Source: Planctomycetota bacterium (GTDB lineage: Bacteria > Planctomycetota > Planctomycetia > Planctomycetales > Planctomycetaceae). From it: a DNA stretch of 16,073 bases. The DNA lies in assembly GCA_024278285.1 (NCBI GenBank), contig JAJRTM010000631.1, positions 1 through 16,073 of the forward strand, written 5' to 3'. Below the pieces are notes generated by a model that was given only the letters and a program-made list of their open reading frames with translations, searched no databases and was not told the origin of the DNA. Each line of letters begins with the position of its first letter. The stretch's first letter is position 1. Below are positions 7,681 through 15,422 of this stretch, one piece after another. Both the position numbers and the translations under genes were made by a program.

Positions 7681-7838
7681 GGGTAGCCCGACCACTTCAG
7701 TGGTTGGGTGCCGTCAGGCACAAGATGCTCGCGCCATGTGCGTTCAGTATCATTGAAACTTCCAATAAAAAATGAAGCCACATGCCGCGAGCCTCTTGTT
7801 GCTACGCAACCCAACCGCTAAAAGCGGATGGGCTACCC
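7681..7838. repeat. 158-bp composite palindrome with covarying arms
   Basis: Two 60-nt arms (7681-7740, and 7779-7838 inverted) flank a 38-nt AT-rich centre. They begin GGGTAGCCC and end with CAAGATGCTCGCGCCATGTG, against CAAGAGGCTCGCGGCATGTG in the other arm. Each arm carries two small internal hairpins: CCACT-TC-AGTGG and TGCC-GTCA-GGCA on the left, CCGCT-TTT-AGCGG and TTGC-GTA-GCAA on the right arm read in its own direction. Both stems differ between arms by compensated base pairs. It is most likely a mobile palindromic (REP/MITE-like) element upstream of fumC; a structured RNA is the alternative. Confidence 0.85.
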
Positions 7839-7996
7839 TGCTTGATATAAGGTAGTTCAACAACCGTCAAGATAATAACATGCAGAAGAGTTATTCACAC
7901 TCTCGGAGGCCGTCTTTTTCAAGTCAAATTGCCGCATTTTCAGCTTGTATTTCACTGGGGTGCGTCCAACAGATTCGGCACAATGACAGAGAATTC

Positions 7997-8025
7997 GTTT
8001 AACGGCAAGCCGAAGGCGACTGCGT
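7997..8025 (-). repeat. 'GCAGTCGCCTTCGGC' repeat, copy 2 (inverted)
   Basis: On the minus strand: ACGCAGTCGCCTTCGGCTTG then CCGTTAAAC. Similarity to copy 1 extends upstream (GCATACCTGCTTACGCAG here, GCAAACCTGTTGACGCAG at 3259-3276), so the full unit is about 45 bp. Confidence 0.85.
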
Positions 8026-8206
8026 AAGCAGGTATGCTTTACTGAAGGGTTCAAAAATCACACTCTACTTGTCGTTAAACAAATGTGCCTTTATTGTCCA
8101 TGTACGGTATCACAGGAAAGAATTGAAACGGCCATCACTCTGCATTTTACCTGAGGCGTTTGATATTGTTTCGCTGAACAGCAAGCGTTCATTGGCCAGC
8201 CCGCCT

Positions 8207-8235
8207 ACGCAGTCGCCTTCGGCTTGCCGTTAAAC
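8207..8235 (+). repeat. 'GCAGTCGCCTTCGGC' repeat, copy 3
   Basis: Identical to copy 2 over 29 bp and in the opposite orientation, about 180 bp away. The pair forms a long-range inverted repeat in the fumC-propeller intergenic region. Confidence 0.85.
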
Positions 8236-8243
8236 AATTGCGA

Positions 8244-8275
8244 TGGAAACCGTATTTGATGGGGCAAGTACGGCT
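8244..8275 (+). repeat. 'GGAAACCGTATTTGATGGG' repeat, copy 1
   Basis: TGGAAACCGTATTTGATGGG then GCAAGTACGGC. A direct repeat at 11303-11334 differs at a few positions (C for T, an extra T, C for T). These are the upstream and downstream flanks of the propeller gene pair. Confidence 0.65.
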
Positions 8276-8379
8276 TACAGGAATTTTTCTTTTTATGCGA
8301 GACGTACTTTACACTCTTCATCAAATATCTGTTAAGATTGCAAAACTCGATTCTTAATTTTGCACGGGAATACGCACTT

Positions 8380-9708
8380 ATGGTAAAAAACAGTTTGTCT
8401 TCGATACAATATCCGCAGGTAATAAGAACCTTGTTGTGCGGCTTGCTGCTGGTTTGTTTTGTTTACGCTGTTCCTGCTGATGCCCAAGATAGTTGGACGG
8501 AATTTCGTGGTCCCAATGGCAGTGGACTGGCGATGAAAGCACAGCCTCCTGTTCGATGGCATGAGGCAAAAGAAGATGAAAAAGACCAGGGTAAAAGTCG
8601 GAACATCGTCTGGAAAACTTCCATTCACGGTCGGGGCTGGTCATCGCCGGTGATTTCAGAAGAGCGAATCTGGATGACGACCGCGACCGAAGATGGCAAG
8701 AAGATGTACGTTGTTTGTGTTGATGCAAAAAACGGAAAGATCATCCATGACAATCTTCTTTTCACGAACGAAAGCCCGCGCGAAATCGATGTCACCAACA
8801 GTTACGCTTCATCGACGCCGGTGGTTGACGGGGATCGTGTTTATGTCCATTTCGGAACTTACGGCACCGCGTGCCTGGATGTGAAGACGGCAAAGATCAT
8901 CTGGCAGCGTCGGGATTTTCCCTGCAATCACTGGCGCGGCGCGGGGTCTTCGCCCATCGTTTATAAGAATATGATGATTGTTCATTTCGACGGTTACGAT
9001 TTTCAGTACATTGTCGCGCTAGATAAAATGACGGGAAAAACGATCTGGAAGAAAGATCGTCTCGATTTGTATGAAACGGATAATGGCGATCACAAAAAAG
9101 CCTTTGGCACGCCCGCTGTTTTTGTAATCGATGGAGAACCACTGTTAATCAGTCCTTTTGCCAAGGCGGTCATTGCGTATGAACCGGAAACCGGGAAGGA
9201 ACGTTGGTGGGTTCAATTCAAACAGCATTCAACGGCGAATCGTCCGCTGTTTGATGGCAAGCACATCTTCATCGGCACTGGTTTCGGTAAAGGAGAGTTA
9301 ATCGCGATCGATCCATTCAACGTCAAGGGGAATGTGACAGAAACACACGTGAAATGGGTCGTCAAACGAGCGATGCCTTCTAAGCCGTCGCCGTTGCTGG
9401 TTGAGGGGAGAATTTACACCGTTGCAGATAAAAACGGCATCGTCTCCTGTGTTGATGCTGCAACCGGGGAAATTATCTGGCAGGATCGCATCGGCGGTAC
9501 GTTCTCGGCTTCGCCGATTTATGCGGCTGGGCATATTTACTTTTGTGATGAAAAAGGAAAAACGACCGTTGTGAAGCCGGGAGATTCGCTTAACATTATC
9601 GCAGAAAATGATCTGAACGATGGCTGTATGGCAACGCCGGCACCACTTGGAAAAGCAATCTTTATTCGAACACGCGCCGCGATGTATCGTATAGAAAAAC
9701 AAAAATAA
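8380..9708 (+). CDS. Exported PQQ-type beta-propeller protein (first of pair)
   Basis: 442 residues from the ATG at 8380; the frame is open from a TTG at 8338, but the ATG gives a clean signal peptide (TLLCGLLLVCFVYAVPADAQ, cut about residue 35). The mature protein starts with SWTEFRGPNGSG, the usual opening of planctomycete PQQ-like propellers. Blade motifs of the form xxxVDxxTGKxxW repeat about every 45-60 residues: VVCVDAKNGKIIH, TACLDVKTAKIIW, IVALDKMTGKTIW, VIAYEPETGKERW, VSCVDAATGEIIW. The fold is an eight-bladed-type propeller related to quinoprotein dehydrogenases and BamB. I see no evidence of full quinoprotein catalytic machinery and the length is short for a dehydrogenase, so a binding or scaffold role in the periplasm is as likely as enzymatic activity. 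Its TAA overlaps the next gene's ATG by one base. Confidence 0.87.
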   Translation: MVKNSLSSIQYPQVIRTLLCGLLLVCFVYAVPADAQDSWTEFRGPNGSGLAMKAQPPVRWHEAKEDEKDQGKSRNIVWKTSIHGRGWSSPVISEERIWMTTATEDGKKMYVVCVDAKNGKIIHDNLLFTNESPREIDVTNSYASSTPVVDGDRVYVHFGTYGTACLDVKTAKIIWQRRDFPCNHWRGAGSSPIVYKNMMIVHFDGYDFQYIVALDKMTGKTIWKKDRLDLYETDNGDHKKAFGTPAVFVIDGEPLLISPFAKAVIAYEPETGKERWWVQFKQHSTANRPLFDGKHIFIGTGFGKGELIAIDPFNVKGNVTETHVKWVVKRAMPSKPSPLLVEGRIYTVADKNGIVSCVDAATGEIIWQDRIGGTFSASPIYAAGHIYFCDEKGKTTVVKPGDSLNIIAENDLNDGCMATPAPLGKAIFIRTRAAMYRIEKQK

Positions 9709-11090
9709 TGATGCAACCACATACAAATCCCTCAATGCAGTTCGCTGGTCTTTCGAAGATAATCTCTTTCGCAAACCGGGGATTGCTCGCGATTCTGCTA
9801 CTCCTGATTTTTTCCGGCTGCGGTTCTACTGACTCATCTGAAAAAAAGACAGAGGCCAATCAAACAGACTCAATTGAAAATGAGAAAACGTCCAGGCCTA
9901 AAGTCATTCCCGTCAAGAAAGTGGTGAAAAAATTCAACTGGCCGCATTGGCGTGGTCCTCAAAATAATGGCATGTCGCAGGAAACCGATTGGAACAGAAA
10001 CTGGGAAACGCCTCCGAAATCGATTTGGGTCAATCAAATTGGCATCGGCTACAGCGCGGTCAGCATCGATAAAGGGCGACTCTTTACAATGGGACATCCT
10101 GCGGGAACCGAAACGGAAACAATGTGGTGTTTCGATGCGGTCAGCGGGAAAGAAATCTGGTCGAAATCGTACCCCTGCATTCTGCTCGATCACCTTCACA
10201 AAGGGGGACCGTGCGCAACACCTACCATTGATGGCGATTTCGTTTACTTCAATTCCCGTGAAGGCGAAGTGCGTAAAGTGAAAGCGAAAGATGGCGAAAT
10301 TATCTGGACTATTTCGCTAAAAAAAGAACTCGATATCGACCTGCCCGAATGGGGCTTTTCCTGCTCTGCGATTCTTGATGGAGACGAGATTGTTCTTGAA
10401 GCCGGCTCTGTGATTGGCGTTGATAAAAAGACAGGAAAAATCAATTGGAAAACCCGCCCACGCATGCCCGGCTACGGCACTCCCGAACTGTTTACATTCA
10501 AAGATAAACCATACCTGTGTGATCTGACCAACGAAGGGGTTTCAGTTGTTGATATGAGCAGTCACAAGGAAGTGACGTTTTATCCTTGGGATTCTCCTTA
10601 CAAAACGAATGCAACAACGCCAATCTGGCACAACGGACAACTCTTTATTTCGACCGGTTACAACATCGGCTGTACATTGCTTAATTTTGATGGCAAGGAG
10701 TTGACCGAAGTTTATAAAAATAAAAACATGCGAAATCACATGAATTCGTGTGTGCTGCATGAGGGATATCTTTACGGCGTGGATGGCAATTCGCATAACC
10801 CGAGAACAGTCACCATTAATTGCATCGACTGGAAAACCGGTCAACTCACCTGGGAAGAAAGAGACCTGGGCTGCGGCGCACTGACCGCAACTAAAGATCA
10901 TCTTATTATACTGAGTGATACTGGAGATTTAGTCCTCGCAAAATTAACCCCCGATGCGTTCCACGAACTCGGCAGAGTCCGCGTGATGCACGAACAATGC
11001 TGGACCGTCCCGACACTCTGTAACGGCCTCATCTACTGCCGCGGTGCAGACGGCACGCTGGCTTGTGTTGACGTGCGGCTCAAACCGTGA
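9708..11090 (+). CDS. PQQ-type beta-propeller lipoprotein (second of pair)
   Basis: 460 residues from the ATG at 9708, which overlaps the preceding stop (TAATG); a second ATG follows at 9711. A lipoprotein signal peptide is clear: GLLAILLLLIFSGC with Cys as the acylated residue (about residue 38), then a charged linker rich in Ser, Glu and Lys (39-75). The mature domain opens with NWPHWRGPQNNG, the counterpart of the first gene's FRGPNGSG. Blade motifs include MWCFDAVSGKEIW, VRKVKAKDGEIIW, VIGVDKKTGKINW, TINCIDWKTGQLTW and a final TLACVDVR. Unlike its partner it should be membrane-tethered. Its sequence is well diverged from the first gene, so this is an old duplication or two family members brought together. 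The one-base overlap implies coupled translation and possibly a complex. Substrate and function are unknown. Confidence 0.87.
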   Translation: MMQPHTNPSMQFAGLSKIISFANRGLLAILLLLIFSGCGSTDSSEKKTEANQTDSIENEKTSRPKVIPVKKVVKKFNWPHWRGPQNNGMSQETDWNRNWETPPKSIWVNQIGIGYSAVSIDKGRLFTMGHPAGTETETMWCFDAVSGKEIWSKSYPCILLDHLHKGGPCATPTIDGDFVYFNSREGEVRKVKAKDGEIIWTISLKKELDIDLPEWGFSCSAILDGDEIVLEAGSVIGVDKKTGKINWKTRPRMPGYGTPELFTFKDKPYLCDLTNEGVSVVDMSSHKEVTFYPWDSPYKTNATTPIWHNGQLFISTGYNIGCTLLNFDGKELTEVYKNKNMRNHMNSCVLHEGYLYGVDGNSHNPRTVTINCIDWKTGQLTWEERDLGCGALTATKDHLIILSDTGDLVLAKLTPDAFHELGRVRVMHEQCWTVPTLCNGLIYCRGADGTLACVDVRLKP

Positions 11091-11447
11091 AGCACAGCCT
11101 GATCTACGATACTACTCCGCTAAGTGGCTATGAATGGGCGCCATGTAGAATGAAATTAAATATTGAATCAGATTCCGCCAGCGGTCTGAACGACCAGCGC
11201 GACTCGCGAATCAACAAGAGACGCCCGTCCGGATGCCGCCGCCATTCGACTCAGAACAGTTATGATCCGGCGATGGATTCACCGGCATGAAACCAATGAA
11301 GCTGGAAACCGCATTTGATGGGTGCAAGCACGCCATCCTACGGCTCATAGATACGACAGTAATTGTTTGACCGGTGCTTACAGAGCCGTGGCACTCAACC
11401 GAGAACCTGCATGCAATTCGCGACACAAAGTACGTCACACGATCCAT
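11091..11447. other. 357-bp gap between convergent genes
   Basis: Lies between the plus-strand propeller operon and the minus-strand S41 protease. No gene is supported. It contains a short repeat at 11303-11334 and, at 11383-11406, GAGCCGTGGCACTCAACCGA, a degenerate half copy of the hairpin repeat at 13843-13867. No strong terminator with a T-tract is visible for either gene. Confidence 0.55.
11303..11334 (+). repeat. 'GGAAACCGCATTTGATGGG' repeat, copy 2
   Basis: TGGAAACCGCATTTGATGGG then TGCAAGCACGCC; direct repeat of 8244-8275. Confidence 0.65.
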
Positions 11448-12896
11448 TTACAGGATTATTTTGAGCGGAAGCACGAAGAATCTTCGATCCAGTTTTGCTG
11501 CTTTTTTGTCTTCACTTTTTGCAGGAGCTGGTTTTTCTTCCGCCTTTTTTTCTTCTTTCGAACCGTCCATTTTTGAAAGAATATAGCCGAGTGCATCTTT
11601 CAATTGTGTATCGACGAAATTACTCTTGGCAGGTTTTTTGTCGCTGAGTACATCTCGTTGGCTGCGGTAGTTTCGCCAGTCTCTCATTTGCTGGTTTGAA
11701 AATCGAATTTGATGATCTTCATCGGGCATCACTCCCCAGACATCTTCTTTTTTCGAGCCGGGGAATCGATGGATGTTTTTTCCGCTGGGGCGATGGTAGC
11801 TGGCGGTCGTCAATTTCAAAGCGGATTGCCCGCTTTCCAGTTCGATAATATTTTGTACGGAACCTTTTCCCCAGGAACGTTCGCCAACGATGACCGCGCG
11901 ATGATGATCCTGCAGGCAGGCACTGACGATTTCACTGGCTGAAGCACTGTATCTGTTGATGATAATCGCCATCGGAAAGTCAGAGAACGTGCCTCGTTTT
12001 TTGGCTCGCCAGGTGCGTTCCTGTGTTTTTCTTCCCTTGGTGCTGACGATCTTCCCTGATTCGATAAACATGTCAGAAATTTCCGTCGCAGCGGTCAGCA
12101 GTCCTCCCGGATTCCATCTCAAATCGAGTATCAAGCCCGCCAGCCCCTGCTTTTTCAATTGAACCATCGCCTCGTGTAGTTCGGCTGCACTGTTACGACT
12201 GAAGTGAGTTAAGCGGATGTAGCCAATTTTCTTTTCTTCATCGAGCATGAAATTCCAGGTGCCATCGGCGTTGTAACGGTCACCCATCACAGTCGCGACA
12301 CGAATCACCGCCCGAGCAACTTCAATCGTTTCCGTTTCGCCTCGGGTCGGCTTGCCATCACTTCCTTCAACTTTAACGGGTTCGTGGCGGACAGTTAAAG
12401 AAACTTTCTTCCCCGTTGGTCCTTTGAGAAGTTTTACCGCCTGGCTTAATTCTTTGTTGAGTTCAAAATCGGCCACCTTGTGGTCATCTATCTTGATAAT
12501 CCGATCCCCTGCCCGCACTCCTGCTTTATAAGCTGGCGTCCCCGGCAGTGGTGTCATCACGACAATTTCGCGATGCGCTCTATCGAAAGTGACTTGAATG
12601 CCGATCCCGCCAAATTCCTGTTGTACATCTTGCTCGAATGCAGAAAGGTCTTCCGGGCTGATGTAATTGGAATACGGGTCGAGCTTGACGAGCATCCCCT
12701 GGATCGCTGCTTCAACCAGTTCTCTGCGGTCGATATCTTTAACGTAATTTTGATCGATCTCTTCAAAGGTATCGACGAACAGCCGCATCAGCTCGTAAGT
12801 ATCATCCTGCTCTTCTGCAAAAGTTACCTGCGTCCAGATAAGAGTGAGTGAGAGACAAAGGCAAACTAACCAGGCAGGATAAACGGAACTCCGCAT
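11448..12896 (-). CDS. C-terminal processing protease (S41A, CtpA/Prc family)
   Basis: 482 residues. The signal peptide is within residues 1-28 (LVCLCLSLTLIWTQVTFA), so it acts in the periplasm. An N-terminal helical region (FEEIDQNYVKDIDRREL) leads to LDPYSNYISPED, typical of the family. A PDZ domain spans about 95-190 (FGGIGIQV, with GVRAGDRIIKID) and selects substrate C-termini. The protease core carries the Ser-Lys-Gln catalytic set: Ser319 in NRYSASASEIV, Lys344 in GERSWGKG and Gln348, with the 25-residue Ser-Lys spacing known from CtpB. After DALGYILSK (about 434-442) comes a Lys/Glu/Pro-rich tail (446-470) and an unusual hydrophobic end, FFVLPLKIIL. Start: ATG 12896-12894, preceded by AAGGAG at 12904-12909, seven bases ahead. 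Such proteases trim periplasmic or envelope proteins; the target here is unknown. Confidence 0.93.
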   Translation of the reverse strand: MRSSVYPAWLVCLCLSLTLIWTQVTFAEEQDDTYELMRLFVDTFEEIDQNYVKDIDRRELVEAAIQGMLVKLDPYSNYISPEDLSAFEQDVQQEFGGIGIQVTFDRAHREIVVMTPLPGTPAYKAGVRAGDRIIKIDDHKVADFELNKELSQAVKLLKGPTGKKVSLTVRHEPVKVEGSDGKPTRGETETIEVARAVIRVATVMGDRYNADGTWNFMLDEEKKIGYIRLTHFSRNSAAELHEAMVQLKKQGLAGLILDLRWNPGGLLTAATEISDMFIESGKIVSTKGRKTQERTWRAKKRGTFSDFPMAIIINRYSASASEIVSACLQDHHRAVIVGERSWGKGSVQNIIELESGQSALKLTTASYHRPSGKNIHRFPGSKKEDVWGVMPDEDHQIRFSNQQMRDWRNYRSQRDVLSDKKPAKSNFVDTQLKDALGYILSKMDGSKEEKKAEEKPAPAKSEDKKAAKLDRRFFVLPLKIIL

Positions 12897-13446
12897 AAGA
12901 CGGCTCCTTGATACTTTTTATTCAGGGGACACCAACGCAAAAAATCGGGCAGGAGTTTCGCAACTCCGTCTGAGATCTGACGTTATCGATATTTGATTCT
13001 AGATAATACTGCTCGATCAGGCAAGATGCTTATTTTGTAACCGCAATTTAACACCAGTTTCCCGCGAGGCATCAGGCATGGAAAACAACGTTGCGAATCG
13101 ACATCATCACCCCGCTGGGCATCATTGCTGTAACACACTTGCATGAATGGAGTTATGTCGTTTTATTCGGATATTTTTTCTGTTCTGTTGATCTATTGCA
13201 ACATGGTGCTGTTTTGATTGACTCTGTGATTTCCCTGATCAAAAAAACTTCGAGTATGCGCATAACTCCTTGTCTAAGAATGGGTTATAGCTTCTCGATT
13301 CTCGTTTCTTCTGCCTGTTTTCATCTTGAGTGTAAAGCTTGGCATACAGGGTGCTTTACATAATTAACAACACGAGTCAAGCAAAGTCACACACTTCAAG
13401 CTGACTCAAATAAATCATTCACACATTGGAGAACCGGAGACACACC
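12897..13446. other. 550-bp divergent gap
   Basis: Lies between the S41 protease (minus) and the prepilin-like gene (plus). It contains one small hairpin, GGAGTT-TCGC-AACTCC (12952-12967), in the protease leader, about 55 bp ahead of its start. Otherwise AT-rich sequence with no supported gene and no convincing promoter boxes. Confidence 0.55.
12904..12909 (-). promoter_or_regulatory. Shine-Dalgarno of S41 protease
   Basis: On the minus strand AAGGAG, seven bases before the ATG at 12896. It fixes the start codon. Confidence 0.8.
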
Positions 13447-13755
<309 letters not shown>

Positions 13756-13768
13756 GCCAAAGCGGAGT

Positions 13769-13786
13769 ACAGACATTCTTGTCTGT
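13769..13786. repeat. 'ACAGACATTC' hairpin repeat
   Basis: ACAGACA-TTCT-TGTCTGT, perfect 7-bp stem, 14 bp after the prepilin-like stop codon. It could act in termination or transcript stabilisation, but there is no T-tract. Degenerate relatives lie at 3066-3128. Confidence 0.75.
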
Positions 13787-13842
13787 GCAGGCGAGACGGG
13801 GGTGTAAACCTCCTGGTCATCTTCGTAAGAAATAAAGACGTG

Positions 13843-13867
13843 TGCCACGACTCTGTGAGCCGTGGCA
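13843..13867. repeat. 'TGCCACG' hairpin repeat
   Basis: TGCCACG (13843-13849), an 11-nt loop, and CGTGGCA (13861-13867). The right side GAGCCGTGGCATTCAAC recurs in degenerate form at 11383-11400. Confidence 0.7.
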
Positions 13868-14008
13868 TTCAACAGAGAGTTCCCCTCGTTTATTATGGCA
13901 CCACCAAACGAATTTCTCTCTGTTAATGGCAAGTAGTACGAAAACCTGAACCGCTAGCATCACCTGGGCTTAAACTCTACACGAAAAAACGCTACATTTC
14001 TGGTTGGA

Positions 14009-14014
14009 TATAAT
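14009..14014 (+). promoter_or_regulatory. Possible -10 box (TATAAT)
   Basis: Perfect TATAAT about 29 bp before the GTG start of the membrane protein. No good -35 box lies at the expected distance. If real, transcription would begin near 14021 and the upstream TTG at 14004 could not be the translation start. Confidence 0.35.
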
Positions 14015-14042
14015 ATTCGATGATCGTAGCGAGGTAAATATT

Positions 14043-15116
14043 GTGCAGGAATCATTTCAGGAAACAGGTTTTCTTCGTTGGAGGCGGGCTTTCCCCTGGT
14101 TACATCTTTTGCGAATTCCCGGCATCGCGTTCCGCACACAGATTTTGTTTGCGGGATTCCTTGCCGTTTTTTTTCATTTCGTTTGCAGCCTCATCGCATC
14201 AACAATTGGTCTTCATACAAGTCGCCTGAATGAAATGAGCGGGTTGTCCGATCATGGCCAATTATCGACATTGCAAAACTTGTTTCGTAATTCGATAACC
14301 ATTTCTGAACAAGCCGTCGCACCCAATATTGCGATGTTCGAATTGATGAGTAGATTGAGTTATCTGGAATTTACATCGCTTGTTTTTATTGACCTGCTTT
14401 ATTTGTTAAACTATCTTTTTTTCGGCATCATCATTTGCAGAATGGCCTGTGCAGAATTCACCAAGGGGACAGGAGTTTGCCTGGAGCGTTCTTCAATTTT
14501 TGCAGTAAAAAAACTACCCGCAGTGATGACAGGAATTCTGTTTCCCTGTCTTTTCATTGCGATTCTTTTCGCGTTTGCCTCTGCTATTTTGGCTGCTGAG
14601 AATCTTCCCGTTATTGGTCCGTCGGTTGGCGGCATTTTGTATGGTCTTTCGATTCCGCTACTTTTCTTCGCTGCGATTTTAATGCTGGGCCTGGTGATCG
14701 GCTGGCCGATGATTGTCGCTGTTATTGCCTGTGAAAACTCCGACAGTTTCGATGCCTTCAGCCGCACTTTCGATTACTTGCGTTCACGGCTGGTTGTCAT
14801 CTTGATCGCTTTTGCCTTAACGATCAGTGCAGGAGTTTTTATTCTCGCTTGTGCAGAAGAAATTTCCCGATTCACGATCAACTGGCTTAATGCTTTGCAA
14901 AGTAGCATTGTCTCAGAACCACTCGAATCGATTCAGGCGAGAAGTCAATCGACTTTCGGTCAAGGGACAAACGGCTTCCAACTACTTTGGATAACGCTGT
15001 GGAGCAACCTGTTGCACGGTTATCTGATCGCTTTTTACTGGTGTACCATCAGTGGCATTTACGTTCTCACCAGGCATAGCGTGGATCGTATTCCGATCGA
15101 TGAATTTCAGCAGTAG
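14043..15116 (+). CDS. Polytopic membrane protein of unknown function
   Basis: 357 residues from the GTG at 14043, chosen because GAGG (14031-14034) lies eight bases upstream; the frame is open from a TTG at 14004 but that codon has no ribosome site and abuts a TATAAT. About six hydrophobic segments are visible: 33-57, 115-134, 160-184, 196-228 (probably a long or double span), 250-271 and 315-343. Between the fourth and fifth is a conserved-looking cytoplasmic-type loop, CENSDSFDAFSRTFDYLRSR. That loop pattern occurs, to my recollection, in planctomycete membrane proteins annotated only as hypothetical. No transporter, kinase or protease motif is recognisable. It follows the prepilin-like gene on the same strand after 287 bp containing hairpin repeats, so co-transcription is uncertain. 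Confidence 0.82.
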   Translation: MQESFQETGFLRWRRAFPWLHLLRIPGIAFRTQILFAGFLAVFFHFVCSLIASTIGLHTSRLNEMSGLSDHGQLSTLQNLFRNSITISEQAVAPNIAMFELMSRLSYLEFTSLVFIDLLYLLNYLFFGIIICRMACAEFTKGTGVCLERSSIFAVKKLPAVMTGILFPCLFIAILFAFASAILAAENLPVIGPSVGGILYGLSIPLLFFAAILMLGLVIGWPMIVAVIACENSDSFDAFSRTFDYLRSRLVVILIAFALTISAGVFILACAEEISRFTINWLNALQSSIVSEPLESIQARSQSTFGQGTNGFQLLWITLWSNLLHGYLIAFYWCTISGIYVLTRHSVDRIPIDEFQQ

Positions 15117-15422
15117 GACGGCACTAAGTATCGGTCGATCAATAACTGTCGGGTTTTATCTATTTTGTTTGGCCAAAGGCCTCTTTCACCATAGCCTGGG
15201 GCAACGCCCCAGGTGAAATGGACACGATTCTTATTATTGGCTGAAAGCCATATTCAATGCTTTTGTTTATGGCTTTCAGCCAAAAGGTGGACGATTCATC
15301 TCTTCCTGGGGCGTTGCCCCAGGCTATGATGATATTGGCCTTCAGCCAAGAAAACAGAGCATCGAAGTTGCGACAGTTATTGTTTTTTCAGTGCTGAGGT
15401 AGCTGCCGCTTGCCGGCAACGA
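15117..15422. other. 306-bp gap between convergent genes
   Basis: Dominated by the nested palindrome array at 15191-15327. Flanking it are further short symmetrical pieces: GGCCAAAGGCC (about 15171-15181), GGCCTTCAGCC (about 15337-15347), and TTGCCGGCAA (15410-15419) just after the DUF1559 stop. No gene. Confidence 0.7.
15191..15327. repeat. Nested palindromic repeat array
   Basis: Three hairpins in a symmetrical arrangement: CCTGGGGC-AAC-GCCCCAGG (15195-15213); TTGGCTGAAAGCCATA with its perfect 16-bp complement (15237-15252 and 15268-15283, 15-nt loop); CCTGGGGC-GTT-GCCCCAGG (15305-15323). The outer two are themselves perfect reverse complements of each other over 23 bp (15191-15213 against 15305-15327), so the block can also fold as one large palindrome. 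It lies between convergent genes, where it may serve as a two-way terminator. 'GCCTGGGGC' palindromes are common in planctomycete genomes, from memory. Confidence 0.9.

Larger units (their letters stand above)
7543..8379. other. 837-bp divergent intergenic region, repeat-rich
   Basis: Lies between divergent fumC (minus) and the beta-propeller gene (plus), so it should hold promoters for both. It contains a GGTGCGTC hairpin, a 158-bp composite palindrome, two copies of the 'GCAGTCGCC' repeat and a short repeat shared with 11303-11334. Ahead of the propeller gene TTTACA (8308-8313) and TAAGAT (8333-8338) are possible promoter boxes, but at 19 bp the spacing is long. Nothing coding is convincing. 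Confidence 0.6.

Noticed and set aside
7543..7695. 51-residue N-terminal extension of fumC
   Set aside because: It runs through a palindromic repeat, has no similarity to fumarase N-termini, and the ATG at 7542 has a strong Shine-Dalgarno and the canonical first residues.
11087..11586. Short open frames after the propeller operon
   Set aside because: They overlap repeats and the 3' end of the S41 gene, and have biased composition and no ribosome sites.
13091..13363. 90-codon open frame in the protease/prepilin gap
   Set aside because: Starts at a non-ATG codon without a ribosome site; hydrophobic content is from T-rich DNA; no recognisable domain.
13339..13366. Possible promoter TTGGCA ... 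CATAAT ahead of the prepilin-like gene
   Set aside because: Spacing between the boxes is only 14 bp; other pairings give poor -10 matches.
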